This document shows, piece after piece, positions 5,992 through 13,196 of a DNA stretch of 22,201 nucleotides. Both the position numbers and the translations under genes were made by a program. The stretch is from a virus: positions 1 through 22,201 of IMG/VR virus record IMGVR_UViG_3300025087_002182; one strand, given 5' to 3'. The notes beneath the pieces are model-generated. The model was not told the origin of the DNA. It saw nothing but the letters and a program-made list of their open reading frames with translations, and ran no database searches. Position 1 is the stretch's first letter; the number at the start of each line of letters is the position of its first letter.

Positions 5992-7288
5992 TTACCGTAG
6001 CCTCTACTCGCCTGTTCCAAAATATGTTTGGCAGACTTCCACTGCCTTTTGCTTTCTTGACATTCCCGATCCGCTCAAATGTCTCAGCGTACTGTTGCAC
6101 ATTAGCCTCCATTGACCACTTCTTCAAGGCCCATTTCTTCTTCTCGGAGGCAAGAGTCTTTCTAGCGATGATGTTAGTAATAGCTAAGTCAAGGGCTTTG
6201 TACCAGTTGGCAGTACGTTCGTCTTGGCTGAGATCGTTTTCGTTTTCAACTATCGTTCCATGTCGGGATAACTCGTTATAAGTTGCACTTCGAGTTCCAA
6301 GCCACGGCACACCCGCGCATAGATACTCCACACCTTTAAGCCATGATCTACGCTCATCGTAACTGTATTTCCGTTGCTTTGGGTTCTTACCATGTCCCAT
6401 CTCCTCTGGTACGGGCCGCATATCTAGTGGCGCGAGTCCTAAGTCAAATGTGCTTACTACAAACGGCCAATGTTCCGGCTTCACCCCACTCTGTCTAACT
6501 ACCTTATCTCCCCAACGGTTGATGATGTAATCCAACCGCGTCTCATGGCCGCAGAACTTCAATCTCACGTTGGGATGCTTCTCGAAAATCTTATCCAACG
6601 CCTCTATCGCGCCAGAGTAAATCCAACTGTCTACATGGCTGATGCTCCCGCCCCAGCCGAGATAGATCAACCCCTCGGTTCCCTCGACAAAGTGACCCTC
6701 AAAGTTTATCCCCTTGACACCCTCGTTCTCTATCTCTCTGTAGCCAAAGACTATATCCTTTGCGCCAACGGGTTTAGGGTTAGCTTTAGCATACCACTCG
6801 CCACGAGGATAGTTCGGTATCCAGAAACCGGGAACGATGTGCTCCCAATCCGCCAAGAGAACTTTAGAGGGTGAAGTCAGCGCATCAGCAGAACGAAGTC
6901 CCTCGGCTAATGCCTCGACTGGTTCAATTTCCATTCCTCCCTTATTCCGTATCCAATAATTATGCGCTGGATTAGAAGGCGGCAAATAATCATACCCGTC
7001 ATCGCCGCTACAGAGGTCTACAGTAACGATTTTGCCAAGGGCACGCCAATATCGCATTGCGTCATGCACGTCGGGAGTAATGACGTTTCTCTGGAAAGCT
7101 AAAACATCAGCCTTGCCAAGTATTTGCTGAACCGATGGATGGTGGAAATCTAATGCGGAGGGCAGATAGATTAGTTGCATTGTATGTGGTGTTCTGCCCG
7201 CCTCGTGTTCACTGTTCATAGCATTTGAGGGAATATGACATCTCCACTCAAATTCAAGAACAGTTCCACTCACTGTCACTGTCTGCAT
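5984..7288 (-). CDS. GT4-like glycosyltransferase, up to 434 aa
   Basis: The sequence has the features of a phage-encoded GT-B glycosyltransferase. The N-terminal domain has LIYLPSALDFHHPSVQQILG, then KADVLAFQRNVI and ALGKIVTVDL and a PPSNPAHNYW element. The C-terminal domain has IYLGWGGSISHVDSW, FEKHPNVRLKFCG and WLKGVEYLCAGVPWLG, the usual donor-binding end. It would transfer a sugar from a nucleotide donor; the acceptor is not shown. The start is uncertain: ATG 7288 and ATG 7180 (MQLIYLPSAL) both lack a good Shine-Dalgarno sequence, and the fold seems to begin at 7180. It stands between a head-tail connector and tail genes, with a second glycosyltransferase-like gene downstream. Confidence 0.8.
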   Translation of the reverse strand: MQTVTVSGTVLEFEWRCHIPSNAMNSEHEAGRTPHTMQLIYLPSALDFHHPSVQQILGKADVLAFQRNVITPDVHDAMRYWRALGKIVTVDLCSGDDGYDYLPPSNPAHNYWIRNKGGMEIEPVEALAEGLRSADALTSPSKVLLADWEHIVPGFWIPNYPRGEWYAKANPKPVGAKDIVFGYREIENEGVKGINFEGHFVEGTEGLIYLGWGGSISHVDSWIYSGAIEALDKIFEKHPNVRLKFCGHETRLDYIINRWGDKVVRQSGVKPEHWPFVVSTFDLGLAPLDMRPVPEEMGHGKNPKQRKYSYDERRSWLKGVEYLCAGVPWLGTRSATYNELSRHGTIVENENDLSQDERTANWYKALDLAITNIIARKTLASEKKKWALKKWSMEANVQQYAETFERIGNVKKAKGSGSLPNIFWNRRVEATVNA

Positions 7289-7401
7289 ATAAATGTGCTA
7301 TGTGCATTCCTTGACTTCGTGAAACTGTAGACATCTTTGACCACCCCCTCTCTATTCTCAGATTTAGTCATTGACTATTGAGGTTTATCAAGGCATAGAA
7401 T

Positions 7402-7917
7402 CTAACTCGAACTCGTCCCCAACGGTTCTCCCGCTTCTGGATTTCGGAACTGGCCCTTCTTGAAACGACTCTGAACAATATCTGTATCCGCCTCGTTCTC
7501 GTCCTTATTACTTTGTAGTATTCCACCCGCATAGGGAAACGGCGAGTGCCTACTCCTCGTCACGCCCAGTCTGGACAAGTCTAATCTATCTAACATCTGC
7601 ATCTGAGTTTCAAAGGCGCGTTTGAACCTGTCATCGCGGGTGTTCTCATCTCGGCTAACTCGGGCAGAGATGATAGAAAGCTCTGCCAACCACGCTGCGT
7701 AAAAAGCGTTGGCCTGTCGAGCGAAGTCGTATGCGGGGGACGTAATGGGTATCGCGCCATAGCCTCTTGAACCGATGCGCGACTCTATTATAGCACATCC
7801 TGAGGAAAGCCATGTGGCTACGTCTGCCGAGGCGGGGTTAGTGTCGCCAGTAAAGGCCGAGTTGGAAGTTAGAGATCGGGTGAGGATCGAAACATCAGAC
7901 GGACTTGCATAGGCCAC
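7402..7917 (-). CDS. Head-tail connector / adaptor-like protein, 171 aa
   Basis: The protein begins MAYASPSDVSILTRSL and continues with PASADVATWLSSGCAIIES, then GYGAIPI; this pattern (first residues naming a position or layer, a W-L helix, and a Gly-Tyr turn) is seen in small head-tail connector proteins that form a ring under the portal. The later half is helical and charged (RDDRFKRAFETQMQMLDRLD), and the C-terminal 40 residues look disordered. The start is GTG at 7917, set by AAGGAG seven bases upstream, which overlaps the stop of the preceding gene. It ends in TAG. The call rests on pattern, size and order, between capsid and tail genes. Confidence 0.6.
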   Translation of the reverse strand: MAYASPSDVSILTRSLTSNSAFTGDTNPASADVATWLSSGCAIIESRIGSRGYGAIPITSPAYDFARQANAFYAAWLAELSIISARVSRDENTRDDRFKRAFETQMQMLDRLDLSRLGVTRSRHSPFPYAGGILQSNKDENEADTDIVQSRFKKGQFRNPEAGEPLGTSSS

Positions 7918-7921
7918 AGCT

Positions 7922-8650
7922 TTACTCCTTCTCTATTCTCTCACGTATCCATTCTGGCATGGGTTTTTCTCTATCCCATGTTTCTACTTCACTCTCGGGT
8001 AACTGTCGCAGATAGATAAATTGTTGTCCTGATAATTTCTCCACTGCTCGTATCAGACCGTACATATCTACTTCTATCTCTAGGCCAAGATATGCGTTTT
8101 TGGAACGATAAACGTAGGGAAACTCATATTCTTTCTTTGGAGTAAATAGAGTAAAGGAGTGTGGCGTCTGCTGAGTAACATTTCCCGCCTCGTCTATGGT
8201 AAATAGTTCTGCCGTTGCAGTGACATTCTTAGCGTACAGTCCTGCCGTATTGGAGGGTAGCCCAGTCGGGTCAGTATCAGCAGGAGTCTGTTGCGCGAAG
8301 ATCATTACTGGAGAACCAGTAGTAGGTTCTGTCGCAACGCCAACGAGGAGATTTCCCTTTGTCGTTACTCGGAGTGAACAACCGGAGAGTTTTACACTGC
8401 CGGCGGTATGATCTATCGCTCCATTGACGAGCAAGCTACCAGCTATGCTTGCCGCACCGCCAGTAATCAAACTGCCAGTAACTACAATGCTTCCGGCAAA
8501 TCGCTTCGCACCGAGGATAGACGGTGATTCATCAGCGTCATTCGTGGAAACAAACGAGGCAAACAAGTCAGCAAAGTCTGTTGCCGTGGGACGATCTCCG
8601 GTTGCGTATTGGCTTTCGAGGTAGGAACGACCTCTAACTGTTCCGGGCAT
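7922..8650 (-). CDS. Fibre-like virion structural protein, 242 aa
   Basis: Near the N-terminus is YLESQYATGDRPTATDFADL, a pattern shared by many phage fibre and appendage proteins. Residues of about 50-130 are a Gly/Ser/Thr/Val-rich beta repeat region (SIVVTGSLITGGAASIAGSL), and NTAGLYAKNVTATAELF then TIDEAGNVTQQTPHSF leads to a more globular, charged C-terminus ending WIRERIEKE. This fits a trimeric fibre or a fibre base. It is encoded with two other unknown structural genes between capsid and connector. AGAGG precedes the ATG by about six bases. A catalytic function is not visible. Confidence 0.6.
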   Translation of the reverse strand: MPGTVRGRSYLESQYATGDRPTATDFADLFASFVSTNDADESPSILGAKRFAGSIVVTGSLITGGAASIAGSLLVNGAIDHTAGSVKLSGCSLRVTTKGNLLVGVATEPTTGSPVMIFAQQTPADTDPTGLPSNTAGLYAKNVTATAELFTIDEAGNVTQQTPHSFTLFTPKKEYEFPYVYRSKNAYLGLEIEVDMYGLIRAVEKLSGQQFIYLRQLPESEVETWDREKPMPEWIRERIEKE

Positions 8651-8659
8651 AGAAGCCTC

Positions 8660-8962
8660 TTATTTATTCTGGTTGCCGAACATCCAGAATGCGCTCCCGC
8701 CACTGATACATCCAGCGAAGATGCCTAAACTCTGTGCCTGATGGATGGGATACGGGAAAAGCGTGAACGTCATAGGGGAAGATACAATAGACATCATGAT
8801 ACTGCCGGCGACTTCACTTGCGCCCCAGAAGTATGTAACACTGCCGCTGGAAGTTGGTGGAGTCGTGAAGCCTAACCATACATCCCGACAAGTGCTGTTA
8901 GGTAATGAGCCAGATACAGTTGTCTGAGAACCACTTGAGGGAACCCTTAGTGTGATTGCCAT
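8660..8962 (-). CDS. Small virion-associated protein of unknown function, 100 aa
   Basis: I place the start at ATG 8962 because GGAGG lies four bases upstream. A GTG at 9013 extends the frame but lies inside a perfect 13-bp hairpin and is unlikely. The protein begins MAITLRVPSSGSQTTVSGSL and is rich in Ser, Thr, Gly, Phe and Met, with a more hydrophobic second half (IMMSIVSSPMTFTLF, then GIFAGCISGGSAFWMFG). It lies among structural genes and may be a small beta-rich capsid or appendage component. No family recognised. Confidence 0.6.
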   Translation of the reverse strand: MAITLRVPSSGSQTTVSGSLPNSTCRDVWLGFTTPPTSSGSVTYFWGASEVAGSIMMSIVSSPMTFTLFPYPIHQAQSLGIFAGCISGGSAFWMFGNQNK

Positions 8963-8982
8963 ATAGCCTCCATCTGCGGAGA

Positions 8983-9015
8983 GAGTGAGTCTAGTTTTGG
9001 GGACTAGACTCACTC
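8983..9015 (-). other. Perfect 13-bp hairpin in the gap between structural genes
   Basis: Arms 8983-8995 and 9003-9015 are exact inverted repeats with a seven-base loop. On the minus strand no U tract follows (TCTCCG), so it is not a classical intrinsic terminator. It lies between the 259-residue gene and the 100-residue gene and could be an mRNA processing or stability element. Confidence 0.6.
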
Positions 9016-9031
9016 ATTTGTATCGCAGTGC

Positions 9032-9811
9032 TTACTCAGTAGATTGTACGCCACGCGCATTGCTCAAGTAGCGTAAACGAACGTTGAGAACGAACGTACA
9101 AGCCGTGGGCAACTTACCGCTATCCGCGCCCGCCGATGCTCCGATTTGTAGCGCCAAGATACCAGCACTGTCGGAAGCGGAAAACGAGGGGAGTTTGCCC
9201 ACACACGTGCTTTGGAACAAGCCACAAGCTGTTCCGTTGTACGAAGCTACACCCACACCGCCTACTGAGGCCGCAGTCCTTACCGCACATGGCGTAGTGG
9301 CAAAGCCTCCGAGGTACCCAAGCGCAACTTGGAAAGCTATCTTCGAGCCGGTCGTGGTCGGCGTCTGTCCACTTGTCCACTCTATATAGGCGGTAAGTGA
9401 ACCAGTGGTATCGACATCGAGAGGCTTGGGGAAGAAGGCTATTGCAGTTAACGGACTGGCCGGAGACGCCCCTACACCCATGTTTAGTGCTGGGACACCC
9501 ATATCCGAACCAGCCGCAAAGATAGTGAACGCCGATCCGGTGATGTCAAACGTCACGCATGACGAGAACAACGAGCCAGAATTACACGCGCCAAGTACGC
9601 CCGACGCGCCGACACCAGAGGCGTTCGCCGTCTGGACATTGAAAGCCACTGGCCCAAGATAGATTTCTTTATACGCTCTCGCACAACCCGTGGTGGTCAG
9701 CCAGCCATTGTTCGTACCATCAAGCTGAGTGTACGCCCCAGAAGCGCCGACTCCGCCAACTCGAACGCGAGAGACAAAGTTCTGTTGTCTACGATCTTTT
9801 TGTGCAGGCAT
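9032..9811 (-). CDS. Putative virion structural protein, Gly/Ala/Ser/Thr-rich, 259 aa
   Basis: A 259-residue protein directly downstream of the major capsid gene, preceded by a strong AAGGAG nine bases before the ATG. After a basic start (MPAQKDRRQQNF) it is built of Gly/Ala/Ser/Thr/Val-rich beta stretches with recurring GVGAS and VGGVG elements (SGVGASGVLG, NMGVGASPAS, SVGGVGVASYN), and eight cysteines. It ends LRYLSNARGVQSTE. The composition suggests a secreted-type beta structure such as a head fibre, decoration or appendage protein. I do not recognise the family and no catalytic motif is visible. Confidence 0.6.
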   Translation of the reverse strand: MPAQKDRRQQNFVSRVRVGGVGASGAYTQLDGTNNGWLTTTGCARAYKEIYLGPVAFNVQTANASGVGASGVLGACNSGSLFSSCVTFDITGSAFTIFAAGSDMGVPALNMGVGASPASPLTAIAFFPKPLDVDTTGSLTAYIEWTSGQTPTTTGSKIAFQVALGYLGGFATTPCAVRTAASVGGVGVASYNGTACGLFQSTCVGKLPSFSASDSAGILALQIGASAGADSGKLPTACTFVLNVRLRYLSNARGVQSTE

Positions 9812-9845
9812 TGAGATTACTCCTTGTTGATGCGTCTCACTTGTA

Positions 9846-9896
9846 TTCGATTGTCACGCATCGCATCTCGCTTGCGCGAGAGATAGTACAATCGAA
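9846..9896 (-). other. Nested hairpin downstream of the major capsid gene
   Basis: An outer 9-bp stem (9846-9854 with 9888-9896) encloses an inner 6-bp stem (9866-9871 with 9876-9881, four-base loop). It lies in the 175-base gap after the capsid gene, just before the ribosome site of the next gene. It lacks a U tract on the minus strand. Confidence 0.5.
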
Positions 9897-9910
9897 GTTG
9901 CTAGTGGTAG

Positions 9911-9950
9911 AGCCGCCTCGGGTAAGAGGCCGAAGAACCGCGAGGCGGCT
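9911..9950 (-). other. GC-rich 10-bp hairpin downstream of the major capsid gene
   Basis: AGCCGCCTCG at 9911-9920 is the exact inverse of 9941-9950, with a 20-base loop. It begins 37 bases after the capsid stop. There is no U tract after it on the minus strand, so it may be a processing or stability element, or a weak or factor-dependent terminator, that sets the capsid gene apart from downstream genes. Confidence 0.5.
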
Positions 9951-9986
9951 ACATACCCATTTGTGGATATTATTGTACTACGCAAC

Positions 9987-10910
9987 TCACGCGGCGCTCT
10001 TTATTAAATATGCCGCATCGCTCGCCGTTACCTTCGAGTCAAAATTCTCCTCGCAAGTAATGATCCACTGCTTCTCCTGATCTTCGCGGAAGCGTTCCAC
10101 TACACGGGTTTTCCAGGTGAACACGTAACCCGCAGTGGCAGTCATCAGAGCCGGAGAACTTGTCACATATGCAACGAGCAAGTGATTGCCCCAGACGTTC
10201 GAGCGTGACGAGGTTGCGCCCTCTGCGCCAGTTTCCTTGACCGCTGTTCCAACTAGGATAGTCTCTAGTTCAAACAAGGCTGCGATAGCCTGCTTGGTCA
10301 AGATGGCGGGACTGCCTGGGCCAGCCGCGCCCTTGATACGGTCGATCAGGTCTGGATGCTTCACCACGTGCCGCCACAAACCGCGCCCGACGACTCCCTT
10401 GTTTGGTTCGCGCCCGATAGCCTGAGCTACGGTGTCCACGGCCAAGTTTACGTCCCCGATTGGGTCGCTGGTGTCATTCGACCACAATGTTGCAGGAGTG
10501 GCTGAAGACGACCAACCTGTACCAAAGGCATCATCCGATACGAGAATTTCTTTCTTCAAGAACAGTTTCTCGGTGACAAACTCTGTCGCCTCCATCTCTG
10601 GTCGAAGGGGGTTATCAGAGTTGTCTACTGTCTCATCCGGCAGGGGCTTTCCAGCCGCCCACGGGAAGCACAGATAGTTGCTGGTCGAGATACCGTACTC
10701 TACCCGTGGTGCTCGTGTACCGGGGGCACGAGGGCCAGCCTCGTCCCGATACCAGTCAGCCTTATTGAAGGTAAAGTATTTGTCAGTCTGCTTCTGCACT
10801 GACACATTGGGGAACACCTGCTCCGCAATGTAGGCCGCATTACGATAGGCAATGCTGATATTTGTAAGCGGCTGATCGACATGCACTTGCTGTTGAGTTG
10901 GGCTAGGCAT
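9987..10910 (-). CDS. Major capsid protein (HK97-fold type), 307 aa
   Basis: The N-terminus, with QVHVDQPLTNISIAYRN then YIAEQVFPNVSVQKQTDKY, is the pattern of a large family of phage major capsid proteins in which the shell protein starts by naming the arm and the VFP-V-V element. Later NPLRPEMEATEFVTEKLFLKKE, GVVGRGLWRHVVKHPDLIDRIKG and WGNHLLVAYV continue the pattern, and the C-terminus has a beta strand near WIITCEENFDSKV. The length is normal. AAGGAG lies eight bases before the ATG. It directly follows a decoration protein and a protease/scaffold gene, the normal order of a head module. Confidence 0.9.
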   Translation of the reverse strand: MPSPTQQQVHVDQPLTNISIAYRNAAYIAEQVFPNVSVQKQTDKYFTFNKADWYRDEAGPRAPGTRAPRVEYGISTSNYLCFPWAAGKPLPDETVDNSDNPLRPEMEATEFVTEKLFLKKEILVSDDAFGTGWSSSATPATLWSNDTSDPIGDVNLAVDTVAQAIGREPNKGVVGRGLWRHVVKHPDLIDRIKGAAGPGSPAILTKQAIAALFELETILVGTAVKETGAEGATSSRSNVWGNHLLVAYVTSSPALMTATAGYVFTWKTRVVERFREDQEKQWIITCEENFDSKVTASDAAYLIKSAA

Positions 10911-10927
10911 CGTTTATCTCCTTATCC

Positions 10928-11371
10928 TTATGATGCGGGCATGAAACCGCACACGCCTTCTATCTTGAAGAAGATTTGAACTTGTGCGATAGCCGAGCCG
11001 CTAGAAACCGTGCCACTGTCCATGTATCGCGCGGCAATCGGAGAACCACCATGAGCGGTCACTCCCTCAGCAGCAGTTGCGGCTGGTTCAGTCTGACCGT
11101 CTGACGCACAAACGAGCCATGCGCCCCATCGGTGGGAACAAGCATTTGCTTCCACAACTGCCTTTGAAAAGCCTAAGACGCGAACCGTTGCTTCTTGGCC
11201 CGAAGAGGGTGTATTCTGCAACAGGCCAATGGGCCACGGATTACCACTCGGCCCGACAGCTACGATGACCTCGCCCGCAATGCTACCGGGAGCAACCCAG
11301 TAATATTGTTTAGCGGTCAGGTCTACGCCAGCGATAAAAGGAACGTCAATTCCCGTGCGATAGTTAGCCAT
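10928..11371 (-). CDS. Capsid decoration (cement) protein, 147 aa
   Basis: A 147-residue protein between protease/scaffold and major capsid gene, the normal place for a decoration protein. The pattern VDLTAKQYYWVAPGSIAGEV, then PWPIGLLQNTPSSGQEATVRVLG and a closing VQIFFKIEGV, is that of small beta-barrel cement proteins of the DUF2190-like type, which bind the outer surface of expanded capsids and stabilise them. A strong GAGGAG lies eight bases before the ATG. The family assignment is by recognised pattern; binding is inferred. Confidence 0.75.
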   Translation of the reverse strand: MANYRTGIDVPFIAGVDLTAKQYYWVAPGSIAGEVIVAVGPSGNPWPIGLLQNTPSSGQEATVRVLGFSKAVVEANACSHRWGAWLVCASDGQTEPAATAAEGVTAHGGSPIAARYMDSGTVSSGSAIAQVQIFFKIEGVCGFMPAS

Positions 11372-11384
11372 TGTTCATCTCCTC

Positions 11385-11918
11385 TTATCGGGCATTCTGT
11401 CGAGTCTGAGCTAGATCGGGGCGCAGTTGGCCCGCCGCGATAAAGGCTTCGCTATACTTCGAGCGGTCGCCGTCAAACTTCTCTGTCAGAACTTTCTCGG
11501 TGATAGACTCTAGAGTTTCAACGCCAACTTTAGCGTTAGGACGAGCTATCTGCGAGAACAGAGACGCTTGGGCAAGCAAGGTCTCGAAGTTAGCAAACTT
11601 CTCGATAAACCACTTTGCATCTTCTGGCAAAGAAGTCTCAAGCACATAGAACTTCTCGGCAAACTCGTCGCGCTCAATCGGCAGGTGAGCAAACGTATCT
11701 GCTTGCGTCTTGAGCAAGTCGAGCCGACGCGCCTTGACAGTCTCGGCCAGTTTCTCCGACTGTTTCTTGTTCTCGGCTTCGAGGGTATCGGCGCGAACTT
11801 TCGCCGTCGCCAGTTCAGCCGCGAACTTCTCAGCCTCGGCCTTGCGCTCCGCAGACAGCGTTTCCATCTGAGTCTTTAGAGCGTTGAAGTCCTCGACCTT
11901 GACAATAGGTTCGGTCAT
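11385..11918 (-). CDS. Nested in-frame scaffold protein, 177 aa
   Basis: Within the protease/scaffold gene, ATG 11918 (residue 240, MTEPIVKVEDF) is preceded by AAAAGGAG at 11935-11928, nine bases away, a better ribosome site than that of the full-length gene. The product would be the coiled-coil region alone, matching the free scaffold made from the 3' part of protease genes in lambda (C/Nu3) and Mu (I/Z). It would fill the prohead during assembly and leave on maturation. The signal is seen; use of the start is inferred. Confidence 0.6.
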   Translation of the reverse strand: MTEPIVKVEDFNALKTQMETLSAERKAEAEKFAAELATAKVRADTLEAENKKQSEKLAETVKARRLDLLKTQADTFAHLPIERDEFAEKFYVLETSLPEDAKWFIEKFANFETLLAQASLFSQIARPNAKVGVETLESITEKVLTEKFDGDRSKYSEAFIAAGQLRPDLAQTRQNAR

Positions 11919-12635
11919 TGTTTCACTCTCCTTTTCCTTTACTTTGACTTCTGATTTGAAGTCTTTGAATAATTCGGTAATGCTAGATTTGACCTCAGAT
12001 AGAATGTCAGTGATTAGATTTCCCTCCCGTGCTAAGGATTCGTCCGAACTAAACAATGCAGTTTTACTTCCAAAATATGGGCGATTTGTCAAAGCCAGGT
12101 GATCTAGTACATTGTCAAATTCATTCCCCTGCTCGTCTGTATACGCAGCACCGGCCAGTTTCCACAACACACCAGGAGAAACATATTGGTAAGACTCATC
12201 GCTAATCAGCCTTGTTCCACTATCGTTGTATTCTGGTAAAGCATAGAGTCCATCATCCCGAAGTTCAAGACTGGATACGTTGCCCAACTTTGGCGGATCG
12301 GGCTGTGTCTCAGTTGGGTGTCCCCCATAGATAGGAGCTTTCCAACGAGGCCGATTGGCCTCATAGTTTGACTTCATCTCCGCGAGGCGTTCTTTGGTAA
12401 GATCGAGTGTTCTATCCCCTCGCTTGAACTCGCCTACTGGGAAGATGCGAAATGGCGCACCGGCAACATACTTGAACGGATCAACCCATGTTAGATTGGA
12501 CATAGACTCATTTGCCATAACCGCTTGCATCTGTTTCATTGCCGCTTCGCGTGTTGGGTGACAGCCAAGTTTCTTTCCATCTGACTTCTTGACCACACAA
12601 TGTTTGTCACCCTCTGCCATTATCTTGTACGGCAC
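11385..12635 (-). CDS. Mu I-like prohead protease fused to scaffold, 416 aa
   Basis: The start is GTG at 12635, with GAGAGGA upstream. Residues 11-43 (HCVVKKSDGKKLGCHPTREA, then MKQMQAV) are an N-terminal element frequent in phage head proteins. Residues of about 50-195 resemble phage Mu protein I-type proteases: GEFKRGDRTLDLTKERLAEM, GGHPTE with H106, DGLYALPE, and SYQYVSPGVLW with S153 as likely catalytic-site elements. From about residue 200 it is a charged, heptad-like scaffold (KTQMETLSAERKAEAEKF, AENKKQSEKLAETVKARR). In the family the protease cleaves scaffold and capsid during maturation. An internal start at 11918 probably yields free scaffold. Catalytic residues are proposed, not proven. 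Confidence 0.8.
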   Translation of the reverse strand: MPYKIMAEGDKHCVVKKSDGKKLGCHPTREAAMKQMQAVMANESMSNLTWVDPFKYVAGAPFRIFPVGEFKRGDRTLDLTKERLAEMKSNYEANRPRWKAPIYGGHPTETQPDPPKLGNVSSLELRDDGLYALPEYNDSGTRLISDESYQYVSPGVLWKLAGAAYTDEQGNEFDNVLDHLALTNRPYFGSKTALFSSDESLAREGNLITDILSEVKSSITELFKDFKSEVKVKEKESETMTEPIVKVEDFNALKTQMETLSAERKAEAEKFAAELATAKVRADTLEAENKKQSEKLAETVKARRLDLLKTQADTFAHLPIERDEFAEKFYVLETSLPEDAKWFIEKFANFETLLAQASLFSQIARPNAKVGVETLESITEKVLTEKFDGDRSKYSEAFIAAGQLRPDLAQTRQNAR

Positions 12636-12825
12636 TTTGATTTCCTCTCATTATCAGAGCAAACGTAATCGTATCGCGTAGTCTCTCAAAGAATCCCGGC
12701 CCGTCAGTAACCTTAACGCCCAATTCCTTAATTGCCTCACCTAAGCGACTTTCATTTGCTCTGAGCCAAGCAAAGAATGGGTCGCTTGAATCTATAGACC
12801 GATTTGCTGTTTCGATTTGTCCCAA
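12607..12825 (-). CDS. Small protein of unknown function, 72 aa
   Basis: The frame overlaps the end of the FmdB-like gene by 34 bases and the start of the protease gene by 29 bases. The only reachable start is TTG at 12825, with GGGGA about eight bases upstream. The sequence DPFFAWLRANESRLGEAIKELG followed by TDGPGFFERLRDTITFALIMRG looks like a compact helical protein rather than noise, and it fills a gap that would otherwise lack a gene in a tightly packed operon. Overlaps at both ends suggest translational coupling. Family unknown. Confidence 0.5.
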   Translation of the reverse strand: MGQIETANRSIDSSDPFFAWLRANESRLGEAIKELGVKVTDGPGFFERLRDTITFALIMRGNQSAVQDNGRG

Positions 12826-13040
12826 ATCTGTTTCCCCTTTGGCGATAACTGACGAGTGAACCTATCCTCGTTGTAAATCACGACCTTCGGCATAGAGTAA
12901 ATGCGGCGGAGTTCAGTCGAGCCACATGCTGAACATTTGGCACGGCTCAAAGCCGAGATGGGCATGGTTATCTCGAATGAAACGCCGCAAGTCTTGCACG
13001 AAAAGTCGTAAGTCATAAGAAAAAGAAAAGGCTCCGTCAT
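12792..13040 (-). CDS. FmdB-type zinc-ribbon protein, 82 aa
   Basis: The protein has two CxxC-type pairs, CKTC and CSAC, about 20 residues apart, in the pattern YDFSCKTCGVSFEI and KCSACGSTELRRIYSMPKVV, which is the FmdB/CxxC-CxxC zinc-ribbon family. Phages often carry one in the head module; its role is unproven, perhaps as a regulator. I chose ATG 13040 because GGGGA lies six bases upstream (13051-13047); ATG 13016 would give the family's usual start (MTYDF) but follows a T-rich tract with no ribosome site. With the 13040 start the protein gains MTEPFLFL, encoded by the terminator's U tract. The ribosome site sits in the loop of a terminator hairpin. Confidence 0.75.
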   Translation of the reverse strand: MTEPFLFLMTYDFSCKTCGVSFEITMPISALSRAKCSACGSTELRRIYSMPKVVIYNEDRFTRQLSPKGKQIWDKSKQQIGL

Positions 13041-13067
13041 CAGTTTTCCCCGACGATGACGGAGCCT
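13029..13067 (-). terminator. Intrinsic terminator overlapping the FmdB start
   Basis: A perfect 13-bp stem pairs 13055-13067 with 13029-13041, with a 13-base loop. On the minus strand it is followed by TTTCTTTTTCTT. Its loop holds the GGGGA ribosome site and its 3' arm holds the ATG of the FmdB gene. It lies about 65 bases downstream of the promoter at 13164-13137, so it is placed as a leader attenuator for the capsid operon. Confidence 0.8.
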
Positions 13068-13136
13068 CCCAGAGAGGATGCGTTGCAACCCATGTTACAG
13101 CGACTTAGCGAGACGGGTTACTTTATCTAGTAGAAC

Positions 13137-13164
13137 ATTGTAGCATGTTATGTCTAGTTGTCAA
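13137..13164 (-). promoter_or_regulatory. Sigma70-type promoter for the FmdB-protease-capsid operon
   Basis: On the minus strand TTGACA (13164-13159) is followed after 16 bases by TACAAT (13142-13137), with TGC just before the -10, giving an extended -10. The start of transcription would be near 13130. The leader of about 90 bases to the FmdB ATG contains a short AACCC/GGGTT pair (13119-13115 with 13091-13087) and the terminator hairpin. Confidence 0.7.
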
Positions 13165-13196
13165 ACTTTATCGAATACTCGGTGACTAATGTGGAC

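Noticed and set aside
5865-6874. Plus-strand frames of 138 and 134 residues opposite the 434-residue glycosyltransferase
   Set aside because: Antisense to a recognised enzyme, without ribosome sites or recognisable domains.
7289-7401. Promoter in the gap before the 434-residue glycosyltransferase
   Set aside because: TTGATA is present on the minus strand but no acceptable -10 lies at the correct distance, so I do not call it.
8963-9013. GTG start at 9013 for the 100-residue gene
   Set aside because: It lies within a perfect hairpin without a ribosome site, whereas ATG 8962 follows GGAGG.
9120-9380. Minus-strand 86-residue frame inside the 259-residue gene
   Set aside because: Out-of-frame shadow with Cys/Arg-rich random composition and no ribosome site.
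9911-9950. tRNA gene
   Set aside because: The GC-rich stem has no cloverleaf partners, no T-loop sequence and the wrong length.
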